This document shows positions 16,558 through 24,998 of a DNA stretch of 32,462 nt, piece after piece (within the stretch, counting starts at the first letter, position 1; every line of letters begins with the position of its first letter). Source of the stretch: Mariniblastus sp. (GTDB lineage Bacteria > Planctomycetota > Planctomycetia > Pirellulales > Pirellulaceae); contig JAPKBL010000056.1 in assembly GCA_028823415.1 (NCBI GenBank), positions 1 to 32,462 of the forward strand. The letters run 5' to 3'. A program made the translations under genes and the position numbers. Below the pieces are notes generated by a model. The model was not told the DNA's origin. It did not search any database and saw only the letters and a list, made by a program, of their open reading frames with translations.

Positions 16558-17877
16558 TTATCGATCCTGCTGAAGGATTTCCAATCCCTCTGCGAGCACA
16601 TCAACCATCGAATCGACTTCCGACTCGGTCAACACTGTCGACAGCGCAGCCGAACAGGTGTTAATCATCATGAAACCTCGTTCGTAAAGAAAGTTAACGA
16701 GGAATTCAATTTGCCGATTTTCCGACGGATCCGAATACGTCTCCCTGTATCCCGTTGGTGGTTCAGGTTTTAAGTGAACGCGAAACATCGAACCGGCGCC
16801 CGTCACGCATGCGTTTGCTCCCACGGATTCAATGGCCTGCGCAATTTTCATTCGGGAATAATCTCCAAGCTGATTGAGGCGATCGACTGCCTGGCGATCA
16901 AATAGCTCCATGGCCACTCGTCCGGCAGTCATCGTCATTGGATTCGCAGAGAACGTTCCTGAGAATGGAAACGGAAGTCGGTCTCGCGTAGGATCAAGGA
17001 CGGACATGTATTCGTCCTTGCCCACCAGTCCGCCTACCGGAAAACCACCACCGATGATTTTCCCCAGTGCAGTCAAATCAGGTTCAATGTCATACCAATC
17101 CTGAGCGCCTCCCCATCCCATTCGGAACGTGATCACTTCATCCAACAAAAAAATGCAATCATGATCGACAGTCCAATTCCGAATCGCCTGCATAAATCCT
17201 TGGCTTGCTGGAATTAACCCAACCCGATGGGGCAGGGGGTCGATCAAAACACAGGCCAACTCATCGGCATGTCGGTCCAATAATTCGAGGGTTCGTTCAA
17301 TATTATTAAATGGGAAAACGATGACATCATCTAGCGCCGCCTGTGGCGTCCCCTCAACAACGGGGACGCTTTGCGGGGAAGTTTCGCTGCCCCAATTTTT
17401 CGGATTTGATTTCTGACTGACCTCCGCATAGTCATACGTGCCGTGGTAAGCCCCTTCAGATTTTGCGATTTTGGGCCGCCCCGTGATTGCCCTCGCCGCT
17501 TTAATTCCCGCCATCACCGCTTCGGTGCCGGAATTCATAAATCGAATTTTATCAAATCCGTCATTGCGGGCGCAGATGTGTTGGGCAAACCGAAGTTCAG
17601 CTTCGGTGGCCATCGTAAATGCAGTTCCCTGCTGAAGCTGATGAGTGACAGCCTCGGTGATCGCTGGATGTGCATGGCCGTGAATCAAGGATGCCATATT
17701 GTTAGCAAAATCGACGCGCGTCACACCATCGAGATCCGTAACCCGACATCCCCTGCCGAAGTCAACGTAGTCAGGGTTAGGCCTGCGAAAAATCGTATTA
17801 CGACTAATACCACCGGGAAGTACTTCTAGGGCTTCCTGGTACAACGATTGGCTTTTCGTTTTTGCCTGCGGTCTCAT
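16558..17877 (-). CDS. Class III PLP-dependent aminotransferase (glutamate-1-semialdehyde aminomutase-like)
   Basis: A cytoplasmic fold-type I PLP enzyme, 439 aa. Visible features are the N-terminal LPGGISRN, NSGTEAVMAGIKAARAITGR (phosphate binding), EGAYHGTYDY, the cofactor aspartate D246 in LLDEVITFR and the Schiff-base lysine K273 in LTALGKIIGGGFPVGG. The pattern is closest to glutamate-1-semialdehyde 2,1-aminomutase and related omega-aminotransferases. A housekeeping heme role is not favoured because it lies 50 bp downstream of a KamA-family gene, likely in one operon; action on a beta- or omega-amino acid made by that enzyme is a reasonable inference. The ATG at 17877 is used rather than the TTG at 17889; neither has a strong ribosome binding site. 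The exact substrate cannot be read from the sequence. Confidence 0.88.
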   Translation of the reverse strand: MRPQAKTKSQSLYQEALEVLPGGISRNTIFRRPNPDYVDFGRGCRVTDLDGVTRVDFANNMASLIHGHAHPAITEAVTHQLQQGTAFTMATEAELRFAQHICARNDGFDKIRFMNSGTEAVMAGIKAARAITGRPKIAKSEGAYHGTYDYAEVSQKSNPKNWGSETSPQSVPVVEGTPQAALDDVIVFPFNNIERTLELLDRHADELACVLIDPLPHRVGLIPASQGFMQAIRNWTVDHDCIFLLDEVITFRMGWGGAQDWYDIEPDLTALGKIIGGGFPVGGLVGKDEYMSVLDPTRDRLPFPFSGTFSANPMTMTAGRVAMELFDRQAVDRLNQLGDYSRMKIAQAIESVGANACVTGAGSMFRVHLKPEPPTGYRETYSDPSENRQIEFLVNFLYERGFMMINTCSAALSTVLTESEVDSMVDVLAEGLEILQQDR

Positions 17878-17928
17878 GCTTCTAATCAATCGAAAAACAA
17901 CGTGATATTAATGCTACCCAACTCGCCG

Positions 17929-19341
17929 CTAATAGACCGGTTTTCCAGACGCACTTGTAAACAGTCCTGCCTCGTCAAAAATGATTCGGTCCTCGTAATC
18001 ATTGAACCAAATCGCTTCAGGATTCCGCCCAACAATTGCAATTTTACCTCGATACTTAGCATCCGCAGCACCACGATAAAGCTTGAAGACTAAGACACCG
18101 TTCTCTCCGTGAGGAACATCCATGGGGTCATCCGTCACCGCACAGACTTCCGTTTTTCCTTTGTAATGAGTGATCGAAAGCTTCGCATGCGCCTCAACAC
18201 CTGAAAGACCCTTTTGAGATTCGTTGAGAATTCTCCAGGCTTCCTCAATCGTCAAATTAAAAGCACGGTGCCCAACGATATCACGCCCACAATAAAATCT
18301 TGAATTCTCAATCCCGTTGCGTTTTAACTCACGCTGTAAAATTCGCAACGCGTCGGGATCATCATTAATGCCCTTAATAATCGGCGACTGATTATCGATA
18401 TTCACCCAATTCCGACTCTTTAACTGCTTCACCGAACGACTCGTGTTGTCCAACCACACCAACCCGCCGCCAGGATCAGAAAGATAGTTACCCTCTGCGT
18501 CCTTTTTCAAAAACTCATCGGGATGATTGAAATGGACGACGAATCGGATATTGACACTCGGATAGGCGTCATGAAACCCATCCAGCATTTTGAAAAATGA
18601 ATCATCGAATCGATCTGGAAAAAAAGCCAATTCCTTGGTCCCGAGTCGAATATTTTCGATCCCAGCATCGGCTAAAGAAGCCCACCAATTCCCAATGATT
18701 TTGTTACTGAGAACCATTGGATCGCCGCCAGACATCAAAATCTCTCGAAGTTTCTCTCGACCGGTCTCCGGATGTTTACCGCCGTTTGATTCAACCATTT
18801 GGTTGTGAGCGACAATGTAGCTACAAATTTCTTCAACTTTTGCCAATCCCTTGGGAGCCATTGCTCCATCTGGACGCGAGACGTCTTTCTTGGCGATGAG
18901 CTCCTCACGGTAGCAAAACCTACAATGTGCAGAACAAGTTGATGCAACATAGATCAGGCCAATCTCGTACTTATGCAACAATCCCTCAACCGGACTGTAA
19001 TCCATCTGTTTTCCGGGATCCTGAGAACCCGCGAGATCGAAGGTCTCGGCCGGACTCGCCTTTATTAATTGCTGAATCGCAGCGCTGTTCTTGGCTTGTT
19101 CAAAATAATGGCGCGTAATCTTCACCGGCATTCGAGATTCAATATCTCTCTCTGTCCCTTTGATTTCAACCAAAGCCGCTAGCTCACCCTCGCTATAGAA
19201 ACCTTGCATCTCAGGGATAACAGATTTATCAATAAACTTTTTCAAACCCGATGTTATTTGTCGATCATATTTAGCTTTTTCGATCGAACTGACGAAGGCC
19301 TGAGCTTTTTCTGAAGCCGTAAAATGGGAGATCGTTGACAT
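17929..19341 (-). CDS. KamA-family radical SAM aminomutase (divergent lysine 2,3-aminomutase-like)
   Basis: A radical SAM enzyme, 470 aa, of the family that moves an alpha-amino group to the beta carbon using PLP and a [4Fe-4S] cluster. The cluster motif is C136, C140, C143 in STCSAHCRFCYREE. Other family features are EILMSGGDPMVL (about 201-212), HFNHPDEF (271-278) and NQSPIIKGINDDPDALR (318-334). In classical lysine 2,3-aminomutases the PLP lysine sits in a PGGGGK segment; at the corresponding position here the sequence is ITHYKGKTEV, which keeps a lysine (K397) but not the glycine run. The N-terminal 100 residues and the tail are also unlike standard enzymes. Substrate is therefore open: lysine, glutamate or another amino acid. 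It is first in an operon with the aminotransferase. Confidence 0.85.
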   Translation of the reverse strand: MSTISHFTASEKAQAFVSSIEKAKYDRQITSGLKKFIDKSVIPEMQGFYSEGELAALVEIKGTERDIESRMPVKITRHYFEQAKNSAAIQQLIKASPAETFDLAGSQDPGKQMDYSPVEGLLHKYEIGLIYVASTCSAHCRFCYREELIAKKDVSRPDGAMAPKGLAKVEEICSYIVAHNQMVESNGGKHPETGREKLREILMSGGDPMVLSNKIIGNWWASLADAGIENIRLGTKELAFFPDRFDDSFFKMLDGFHDAYPSVNIRFVVHFNHPDEFLKKDAEGNYLSDPGGGLVWLDNTSRSVKQLKSRNWVNIDNQSPIIKGINDDPDALRILQRELKRNGIENSRFYCGRDIVGHRAFNLTIEEAWRILNESQKGLSGVEAHAKLSITHYKGKTEVCAVTDDPMDVPHGENGVLVFKLYRGAADAKYRGKIAIVGRNPEAIWFNDYEDRIIFDEAGLFTSASGKPVY

Positions 19342-19726
19342 GGCAGGATTCCATCGAAATGGGAATTCGAATCTAGGATTTAAATTATGAGTGGTTGCAC
19401 ACCGACTCTTTATTCCGTCATGTTAGCCATCGTCTCGCGACAATCAACCCGAACATCTTTTCCAGACGTTTAAAAAAATCCGGAAATCGGTTATTCGGAA
19501 GTGAGTCGCCGATTCTTCTAAAATCTCCGGTTTTTTGACACTTTTGAGATTGGGAAACAAAGAACTAATCCCAATCGGTCAATGCGGCAATCCAAATAGT
19601 AGACGCACGCTTGCAGCAAACTGTTTTTAAACCGGTTTGCGGGGAACGCTCTGATCCTGTTTTCGGACGACTAAAAAGTTTTTCCAACCTTAATTCAGGA
19701 TCCGTAGACGTCAGCCAGCGCCGAGT
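19342..19726. other. Intergenic region upstream of the KamA-family gene
   Basis: A 385-bp gap. It contains a hairpin GCAAAC-GTTT / AAAC-GTTTGC (19616-19640) about 90 nt beyond the stop of the zinc-ribbon gene, which may mark the end of that transcript although no U run follows. ACGTTTA plus an A run and TCCG (19466-19482) resembles a site at 9557-9572. CCGG-flanked A and T tracts (19473-19546) form only an imperfect long dyad. No gene is supported. Confidence 0.4.
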
Positions 19727-20896
19727 CTACCGACCCGTAAAATTCAAAATCACGACAACCGTAATGATGGCCACCACCCCGGCCAACACCGCCATTGATA
19801 TCTTGGCCCAACTGTAAGGCCGTTGTCCCTGAATTTCGCCGGTCACCGCGTTCACAAAAATACGATAAGGCTTATTTTTAAACCGATACGTCATCAGATA
19901 CACCGGTAGTAACAAATGTTTATAGGTGATCGCATCGTAGCGAGAATTGACCCCATGAACGCGTTGCTTATCGCCTCCAATACGTCTTTTCACATCCGCA
20001 CGAATTGCCGCGTCAATTCGCTGCTTTCCCTTTTCGAATCCGCGGTCCAATTCGATATCATAGGTGCGCGCGAGATAGCCGGCCAGATATTGCTGAGTGA
20101 AGGGAACACATTTCATTAGTGGCCAAGGTTCTAGTGCGATCACGTAGTTCTCTGGAAGTCCTTGACTAGCAACGACCAACACATCATCGAAAAATCGTTG
20201 AAATCTTCCAGACGCGGGGGACCAGCGCGTTCGCGTCTTGGTCCGCCTATTTTTTCCGGTTCCAACGCGAACCGTATAGTTCTCGCCACGCTCACCAGAG
20301 TAGGCGGTAAAAGTCAGGGAATCGAACGTCCAATACGGAAGATATATCCCATTAAATTTCCCCTGAGCGCCACGCTTTTTGAAATCTCCCGGCGCAAACC
20401 ACCTCGATTTCACCCACTGCTTTAGTTTGCTTTGAACCGTGCCTCGTTCTACCAAAAACGGCAACACTCCATCCACGGGGACGCGTCGAGTCGCGGTATG
20501 AACATTTTCACGTTGGATCGGCGATCCACAATAGGGACACTCGGTACTGGTCAGCGTGCCGGTGAAAACAACAACGCCACTGCATGACTCACAGCGAACT
20601 TCACTACAATCACTTGGCTCACTCGGTTCAGCTTTCTCCTTTAACTCGCGAAATTCAAGAACCCGATCAAGCATGACTTGAAAATCCTGCTCAGCCACCT
20701 CCGATTCCACGGCAAGTTCAACTTCCTTCTCAAATCCGCAGAACGGGCACTTCAGTTTCTGCTCACCGATATTGAATTCGAAATCCGCCCCACAACTCTC
20801 GCACGGAAAAATTCGTCCCTTTCCCTCGTCGGTTGTCGCCCCGACGGCATCGCTGCGTCCAAGCACTTGCTCGATCTCAGATTTCGGAGATTCCAT
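19727..20896 (-). CDS. Zinc-ribbon membrane protein (YdjG-like)
   Basis: A 389-aa protein with two N-terminal zinc ribbons and a C-terminal membrane anchor. Counted from the ATG at 20896, the first ribbon is C32-x2-C35 with C50-x2-C53 (PCESCG, KCPFCG) and the second C102-x2-C105 with C120-x2-C123 (RCESCS, ECPYCG). A middle domain with Trp/Tyr-rich beta strands follows (YLPYWTFDSLTFTAYSGERG), then YRFKNKPYRIFVNAVTGEIQG, and a helix near 362-385 (MAVLAGVVAIITVVVIL). Some databases name this family after primosomal helicases; no helicase motif is present. It lies 85 bp (more if the short start is used) after the SPFH gene on the same strand, the pairing also seen for Bacillus YdjI/YdjG. A TTG at 20947 is the alternative start. 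Confidence 0.8.
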   Translation of the reverse strand: MESPKSEIEQVLGRSDAVGATTDEGKGRIFPCESCGADFEFNIGEQKLKCPFCGFEKEVELAVESEVAEQDFQVMLDRVLEFRELKEKAEPSEPSDCSEVRCESCSGVVVFTGTLTSTECPYCGSPIQRENVHTATRRVPVDGVLPFLVERGTVQSKLKQWVKSRWFAPGDFKKRGAQGKFNGIYLPYWTFDSLTFTAYSGERGENYTVRVGTGKNRRTKTRTRWSPASGRFQRFFDDVLVVASQGLPENYVIALEPWPLMKCVPFTQQYLAGYLARTYDIELDRGFEKGKQRIDAAIRADVKRRIGGDKQRVHGVNSRYDAITYKHLLLPVYLMTYRFKNKPYRIFVNAVTGEIQGQRPYSWAKISMAVLAGVVAIITVVVILNFTGR

Positions 20897-21032
20897 ATCG
20901 CTTTTGCTCGACTTAACTAGACCCACAACGAGGTTCTCAGAATTCAATCGTCATCCACGGAAAATAATTTTCGCCGGTAACCAATTTGAGTGACCAAATT
21001 ATTCTCCAAAGACGATTGGGCTTCCTAATCGC

Positions 21033-22118
21033 TTAACTAGGCGGAGGAGGAGGAGGAACGGCGCCAAAGTGACCTGACAATTGGGGCACCTGCCCCGCGG
21101 TCATCCATTGTCCGAGCGATGGTGACCAAACATGGGTTGACGCCAGCACGCCTCCGCTCTGAATCATCTGAATCAGTTGAGCGTCATTGTAGGGTCCCTG
21201 TGACTGTCCATCGACCGCAATGTGCCACGTCGCTTGCGGCGGCATCGGCGGAGCGGACATCCCAGGGGCCTGCACCATTTGGTTGGCCATCGCAAATCCC
21301 ATTCCCATTCCCATTCCATCGGCAGCACCTCCACCTGCTGGATTGTCAGCAGCAGCCATCATTGCATTTCCCATTTGGAACTGCTGAAAACGGTTCATGT
21401 CACCAATCACCCCCATACTACTGCGTGTATCGATTGCTTTCTCAACTTCCTCAGGCAATGAGATATTCACGATATTGAGCTGCGGTATATCAAGCCCATA
21501 TTCATCGTCGACTCGCTCCAGCACCGCTTTGCGAAGCTGCTCGGAAAACTCTCCATAACGACTTGCCAAATCGAGAGCCGCAACTTTCGACTCACCCAAC
21601 ATATCAGCCAAAGCGGTGATCAAAATCGACCGCATTAATTCACTTATTTCGTCAGCCTCAAATGAGGAATCCGTCCCAATCAGTTCCTTCAGCAGCGCCG
21701 TCGGATCTTTAGCTCGCAGGGAGTAGGTTCCAAACGCCCGCAGCCGAATCGGACCAAAATCCGGATCGCGAAACATGATCGGATTGGGCGTTCCCCATTT
21801 TAAATCGGTGATCTGACGCGTGCTGACAAAATACACTTCCGATCGAAAAGGACTATTAAAGCCGTGCTTCCAACCCATGATTGTGCTGAGAATTGGAATA
21901 TTATCAGTCGTTAATTTATAGTTCCCAGGTTCGAATACATCGGCGATTTCGCCTCGATGTACAAGTACCGCCATTTGGCCGGGCCGAACGATAAGCTCGG
22001 CACCATTCTTAATTTCATTTTGGTACCGTGGAAAACGCCACGCAATTGTGTGCCGCGAGTCGTCAACCCATTCAATAATGTCAACGAGTTCATTTCGCAG
22101 CATGTCAAACAAGCCCAT
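21033..22118 (-). CDS. SPFH-domain protein with C-terminal GYF_2 domain (YdjI-like)
   Basis: A 361-aa SPFH/band-7 family scaffold protein, probably attached to the inner face of the membrane. Residues about 25-235 are the SPFH region (LIVRPGQMAVLVHRGEIADVF ... RLRAFGTYSLRAKDP ... LDIPQLNIVNISLPEEVEKAI). A Gly/Met/Pro-rich linker (GGGAADGMGMGMGFAM) joins it to a C-terminal GYF_2-type module at about 302-350 (WHIAVDGQSQGPYNDAQL, VWSPSLGQWM), then a Pro-rich end (PPPPPPS). This is the 'virion core protein-like' SPFH subgroup. In Bacillus subtilis relatives act with PspA and YdjG/YdjH at stressed membranes. Here no PspA gene is in the window. No hydrophobic N-terminal anchor is seen; partner proteins such as the neighbouring zinc-ribbon membrane protein could tether it. 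Confidence 0.86.
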   Translation of the reverse strand: MGLFDMLRNELVDIIEWVDDSRHTIAWRFPRYQNEIKNGAELIVRPGQMAVLVHRGEIADVFEPGNYKLTTDNIPILSTIMGWKHGFNSPFRSEVYFVSTRQITDLKWGTPNPIMFRDPDFGPIRLRAFGTYSLRAKDPTALLKELIGTDSSFEADEISELMRSILITALADMLGESKVAALDLASRYGEFSEQLRKAVLERVDDEYGLDIPQLNIVNISLPEEVEKAIDTRSSMGVIGDMNRFQQFQMGNAMMAAADNPAGGGAADGMGMGMGFAMANQMVQAPGMSAPPMPPQATWHIAVDGQSQGPYNDAQLIQMIQSGGVLASTHVWSPSLGQWMTAGQVPQLSGHFGAVPPPPPPS

Positions 22119-22264
22119 TTACTGACTCCTGGAAGAAGAGATTTAAAAGCGAGTCGCAGGCAAATTGCCGCGAAACCCAAGTATAGCACTGCGGTTTTCA
22201 CCGTCAAATGCCGCGACTGGCATGGATCTCCTTGGTAATCCGAGGGAGGGAATACATTGAACAA

Positions 22265-23398
22265 CTAAATTTGAACCCAACGAAATAGAATTGACATTCC
22301 CTGACCACCCCCAACGCATAACGTGGCTAGACCCAATGCGCCAGGTTCATTCCGTTGCTTTAACCGATCATGAAGGGTCATCACCAGCCGCAACCCACTT
22401 GCTCCCAATGGGTGCCCCAACGCCAACGCACCACCCCACGTATTGACTCGGTCCATCGGAATCTCGAGATCCGCGACAGAAGCTAGGACCTGTATCGCAA
22501 ATGCTTCATTGATTTCAAATGCAGCAACGTCATTCGGTGTGATACCATTTCGCGCAAATATTCTCTGGGTCGCTGGCACCGGCCCAAGACCCATTAATTC
22601 CGGCGCTACATGGCCATATTGAATATCGACAATTTCCAACCCGGCCGAGATCCCCAGCGACTTCGCACGTGTCGCCTCGATCACCCACCCGCTGGTCGCT
22701 CCATCGGTCAGCGGAGAACTCGTCGCTGCAGTGACGGTTCCATCTTCGCTAAAAGCGGGCGGTAAGCTGGCAATTTTTTCCCGATTGACTGGGTACCTTA
22801 CAAACTCATCACTCTCGATCAAATACGGATGCAACTGTCCAGAATAAGATCCATCCTGATGTGCCTGATGTGCAAGCGTATGACTTCGTTCGGCAAATTC
22901 CTCCTGAGATTGACGATCAAACTGAGGGTATTTCGCAGCCACTCGCTCAGCGGTTTGGCCATTTGGGATGTAGGCATGCTCATTGGCAGCCTTAATCCGA
23001 CCGGACTCCGAGAAATTCGCCCCCCGCCGTGGAATCCGGCTCATCGACTCAATTCCCGCCGTCAAAAAAACCGTCCCCCAGGAAGCCGCAATTCTAGACG
23101 CGGCCATTGCGACCGCCTCTAGACTGCTCGCACAAAGGCGATTCACTACCACGCCTGGCACATCCAAACCGGCACCCAATGCAGCCACGCGGCCAATGTT
23201 GTACCCCTGTTCATGCTCGGGGTAAGCACATCCCACAATCAGATCCTCTAGGCAAGAACTCCATAACTCCGGATACCAACTCGCCTGTGCGCTTAATACC
23301 TCGACCAGGAGGTCATCGGCACGAACATCTCGATAAGCTCCTTTGAACGCGCGCCCGAAAGGAGTTCGCAGTCCCGCAGTAAAAATCGCTTTTGGCAT
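22265..23398 (-). CDS. Thiolase (acetyl-CoA acyltransferase)
   Basis: A cytoplasmic thiolase, 377 aa, that cleaves 3-oxoacyl-CoA to acetyl-CoA and a shortened acyl-CoA, or condenses two acetyl-CoA. The acyl-accepting cysteine is C89 in VNRLCASSLEAV, the catalytic His is in NEAFA and GGALALGHPLGASG regions, and the second cysteine is in LCVGGGQG near the C-terminus. It lacks the mitochondrial-type extensions and is slightly shorter than the usual 390 aa. The ATG at 23398 is used in place of the GTG at 23410, since a GGTGG site precedes it. It follows the CoA-transferase subunit B gene on the same strand by about 110 bp. Together these three genes suggest acetoacetate or longer 3-oxoacid activation and cleavage. 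Confidence 0.92.
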   Translation of the reverse strand: MPKAIFTAGLRTPFGRAFKGAYRDVRADDLLVEVLSAQASWYPELWSSCLEDLIVGCAYPEHEQGYNIGRVAALGAGLDVPGVVVNRLCASSLEAVAMAASRIAASWGTVFLTAGIESMSRIPRRGANFSESGRIKAANEHAYIPNGQTAERVAAKYPQFDRQSQEEFAERSHTLAHQAHQDGSYSGQLHPYLIESDEFVRYPVNREKIASLPPAFSEDGTVTAATSSPLTDGATSGWVIEATRAKSLGISAGLEIVDIQYGHVAPELMGLGPVPATQRIFARNGITPNDVAAFEINEAFAIQVLASVADLEIPMDRVNTWGGALALGHPLGASGLRLVMTLHDRLKQRNEPGALGLATLCVGGGQGMSILFRWVQI

Positions 23399-23508
23399 AG
23401 CCACCGTCACAAAATTAAATGAATCGAATCAGTTAAAAACCGGCTTCTCTGTCCCACAACATGGCCGTCTATGGCAGTGGCTAAAATCGATGGTTGATGA
23501 AAACCGGA

Positions 23509-24156
23509 TCAATTCACCGATGAAATCAACGCGTCCGTCATCCCTAGCTGTTCCTTTGTCACGCCAGGGGCGAGTTGATCGATCTGAAATGATTCGCCCA
23601 TGGGCGTAAAGACCCCTAAGTCCGTAATAATTTTATGCACAACACCTTTTCCGGTCAGTGGGAGTTTACATCGATGCAATAACTTGACGTCCCCACGTTT
23701 TGAAAAATGGGTCAACATGACGATGACTAATTTTGCGCCATGCACCAGATCCATCGCCCCTCCCATACCCGTAACTTTTTTTCCAGGAATCATCCAGTTA
23801 GCAAGACTGCCCTCGGCATCGACCTGCATTCCGCCAAGCACACAAACATCGATATGACCACCGCGAATCATGCCGAAGCTCATCGCGCTATCAAAAAAAC
23901 TGGCCCCTTTTTTAACCGAGATCGTTTCTTTACCAGCGTTGATCAGCGTGGGTGAAACCGATTGACGCGTCGGCCGCCCGGCGACACCAAGGACCCCGTT
24001 TTCCGAGTGAATCCAAATCCCTTTTTCCGGCGGAATCCGTTGAGCGACAAGCGTTGGAATACCGATCCCAAGATTTAAACTTGACCCGTCTTCCAACATC
24101 TCGATCACTTGATCGACCATCTCGTTTTTTGACCAATGATTTTGCGGTCCAGTCAC
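23509..24156 (-). CDS. scoB: 3-oxoacid CoA-transferase, subunit B
   Basis: The beta subunit of a family I CoA-transferase, which moves CoA from succinyl-CoA or another acyl-CoA to a 3-oxoacid such as acetoacetate. It carries the active-site glutamate E52 in SENGVLG, plus LNLGIGIPTLVA at the N-terminus and GGMQVDAEGSLANWMIPG in the middle. The 215-aa length is standard. The start is a GTG supported by GGAG about 5 nt upstream. It lies 82 bp downstream of the subunit A gene and upstream of a thiolase, in one probable operon. The acyl donor (succinyl-CoA or acetyl-CoA) cannot be decided from sequence. Confidence 0.93.
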   Translation of the reverse strand: MTGPQNHWSKNEMVDQVIEMLEDGSSLNLGIGIPTLVAQRIPPEKGIWIHSENGVLGVAGRPTRQSVSPTLINAGKETISVKKGASFFDSAMSFGMIRGGHIDVCVLGGMQVDAEGSLANWMIPGKKVTGMGGAMDLVHGAKLVIVMLTHFSKRGDVKLLHRCKLPLTGKGVVHKIITDLGVFTPMGESFQIDQLAPGVTKEQLGMTDALISSVN

Positions 24157-24205
24157 TTTTACTCCGCCCCTTTTTAGTCTAAAAAAATCCTATTCCAATT
24201 ACCGC

Positions 24206-24250
24206 CTCTTAATTCTCATTCTCTTAATTCTCATCCTCTTAATTCTCATC
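24206..24250. repeat. Triple 15-bp tandem repeat across the scoA stop codon
   Basis: Three tandem copies of CTCTTAATTCTCATC (first copy ends in ATT) at 24206-24220, 24221-24235 and 24236-24250. The third includes the scoA stop codon at 24239-24241. Being 15 bp, each copy repeats the reading frame, so the coding tail EDEN-stop is restated twice after the real stop. Confidence 0.92.
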
Positions 24251-24937
24251 CTCAAAGATCGGAATTTCGATCGTGTTTTCGTATTCTGAGCCTTGGTAAA
24301 TGCGTTGTACAAATACGCCCGGAAGATGCACGTCCTCGGGTAAAATCTCTCCCAACTCTACCAACTGCTCTACCTCAACAATGGTCACCTTGGCGGCCAT
24401 CGCCATTAAAGGGGAAAAGTTTCTTGCTGTTTCCTGAAACCATAAATTGCCATAGGGATCTCCTTTTTGAGCCTTAATGATTGCAAAATCGGCAGCCAAC
24501 GGAAGCTCTAATAAACACGGCAGATCGAACTCGCGGGATTCTTTTCCCTCGGCAATCTCCGTTCCATATCCGGCCGGAGTATAAAAACCTCGAACACCCA
24601 TTCCGGCGGCCCGAATTCGCTCGCTAAAGGTCCCCTGCGGAACCAAGGTAACGTCGACTTCGTGGGAAAGCATTTGCTGTTCTAAATCGGGATTTCCACC
24701 GACATAACTACATGTCGCCCGACTGATCTGCTTTTCTTTTAATAGCCACGCCAATCCACGACCTGAATTTCCAATATTATTGGATATCGCATGCAGATTT
24801 TTGAGCTGTCGACGCCGAATTTCCAAAATGCTGTTTTCGGGAATTCCACACAGTCCGAACCCACCGCTCATCACCGAAACTCCATCCTTCATATCGAACA
24901 ATGCAGATTCCGCGTCCTTAAATACCTTGGATGTCAC
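24239..24937 (-). CDS. scoA: 3-oxoacid CoA-transferase, subunit A
   Basis: The alpha subunit that pairs with the subunit B encoded just downstream. The family signature GGFGLCGIPENSI is at about residues 25-37, followed by AISNNIGNSGRGLAWLL, GFYTPAGYGTEIAEGKE and KAQKGDPYGNLW. The 232-aa length is normal. The GTG start has a strong AAGGAG ribosome binding site. The C-terminus EDEN lies in a 15-bp tandem repeat. It is the first gene of the scoA-scoB-thiolase unit, with about 60 bp separating its start from the end of the DUF1501 gene. Such genes serve ketone-body, polyhydroxybutyrate or amino-acid-derived acetoacetate use. Confidence 0.93.
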   Translation of the reverse strand: MTSKVFKDAESALFDMKDGVSVMSGGFGLCGIPENSILEIRRRQLKNLHAISNNIGNSGRGLAWLLKEKQISRATCSYVGGNPDLEQQMLSHEVDVTLVPQGTFSERIRAAGMGVRGFYTPAGYGTEIAEGKESREFDLPCLLELPLAADFAIIKAQKGDPYGNLWFQETARNFSPLMAMAAKVTIVEVEQLVELGEILPEDVHLPGVFVQRIYQGSEYENTIEIPIFEDEN

Positions 24938-24998
24938 CGAGGCTCCTTATTAGATTACGCTGTGTCGGTAATTTTCGCGAGACATCAAAAAACAAAGC

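Noticed and set aside
19473..19546. A-run CCGG ... CCGG T-run as a bidirectional terminator.
   Set aside because: The arms are offset and the loop is over 50 nt with only partial internal pairing.
21078..21100. A second TTGGGGCA-type half-site similar to the enhancer candidate.
   Set aside because: It lies inside the SPFH coding sequence and lacks the matching opposite arm.
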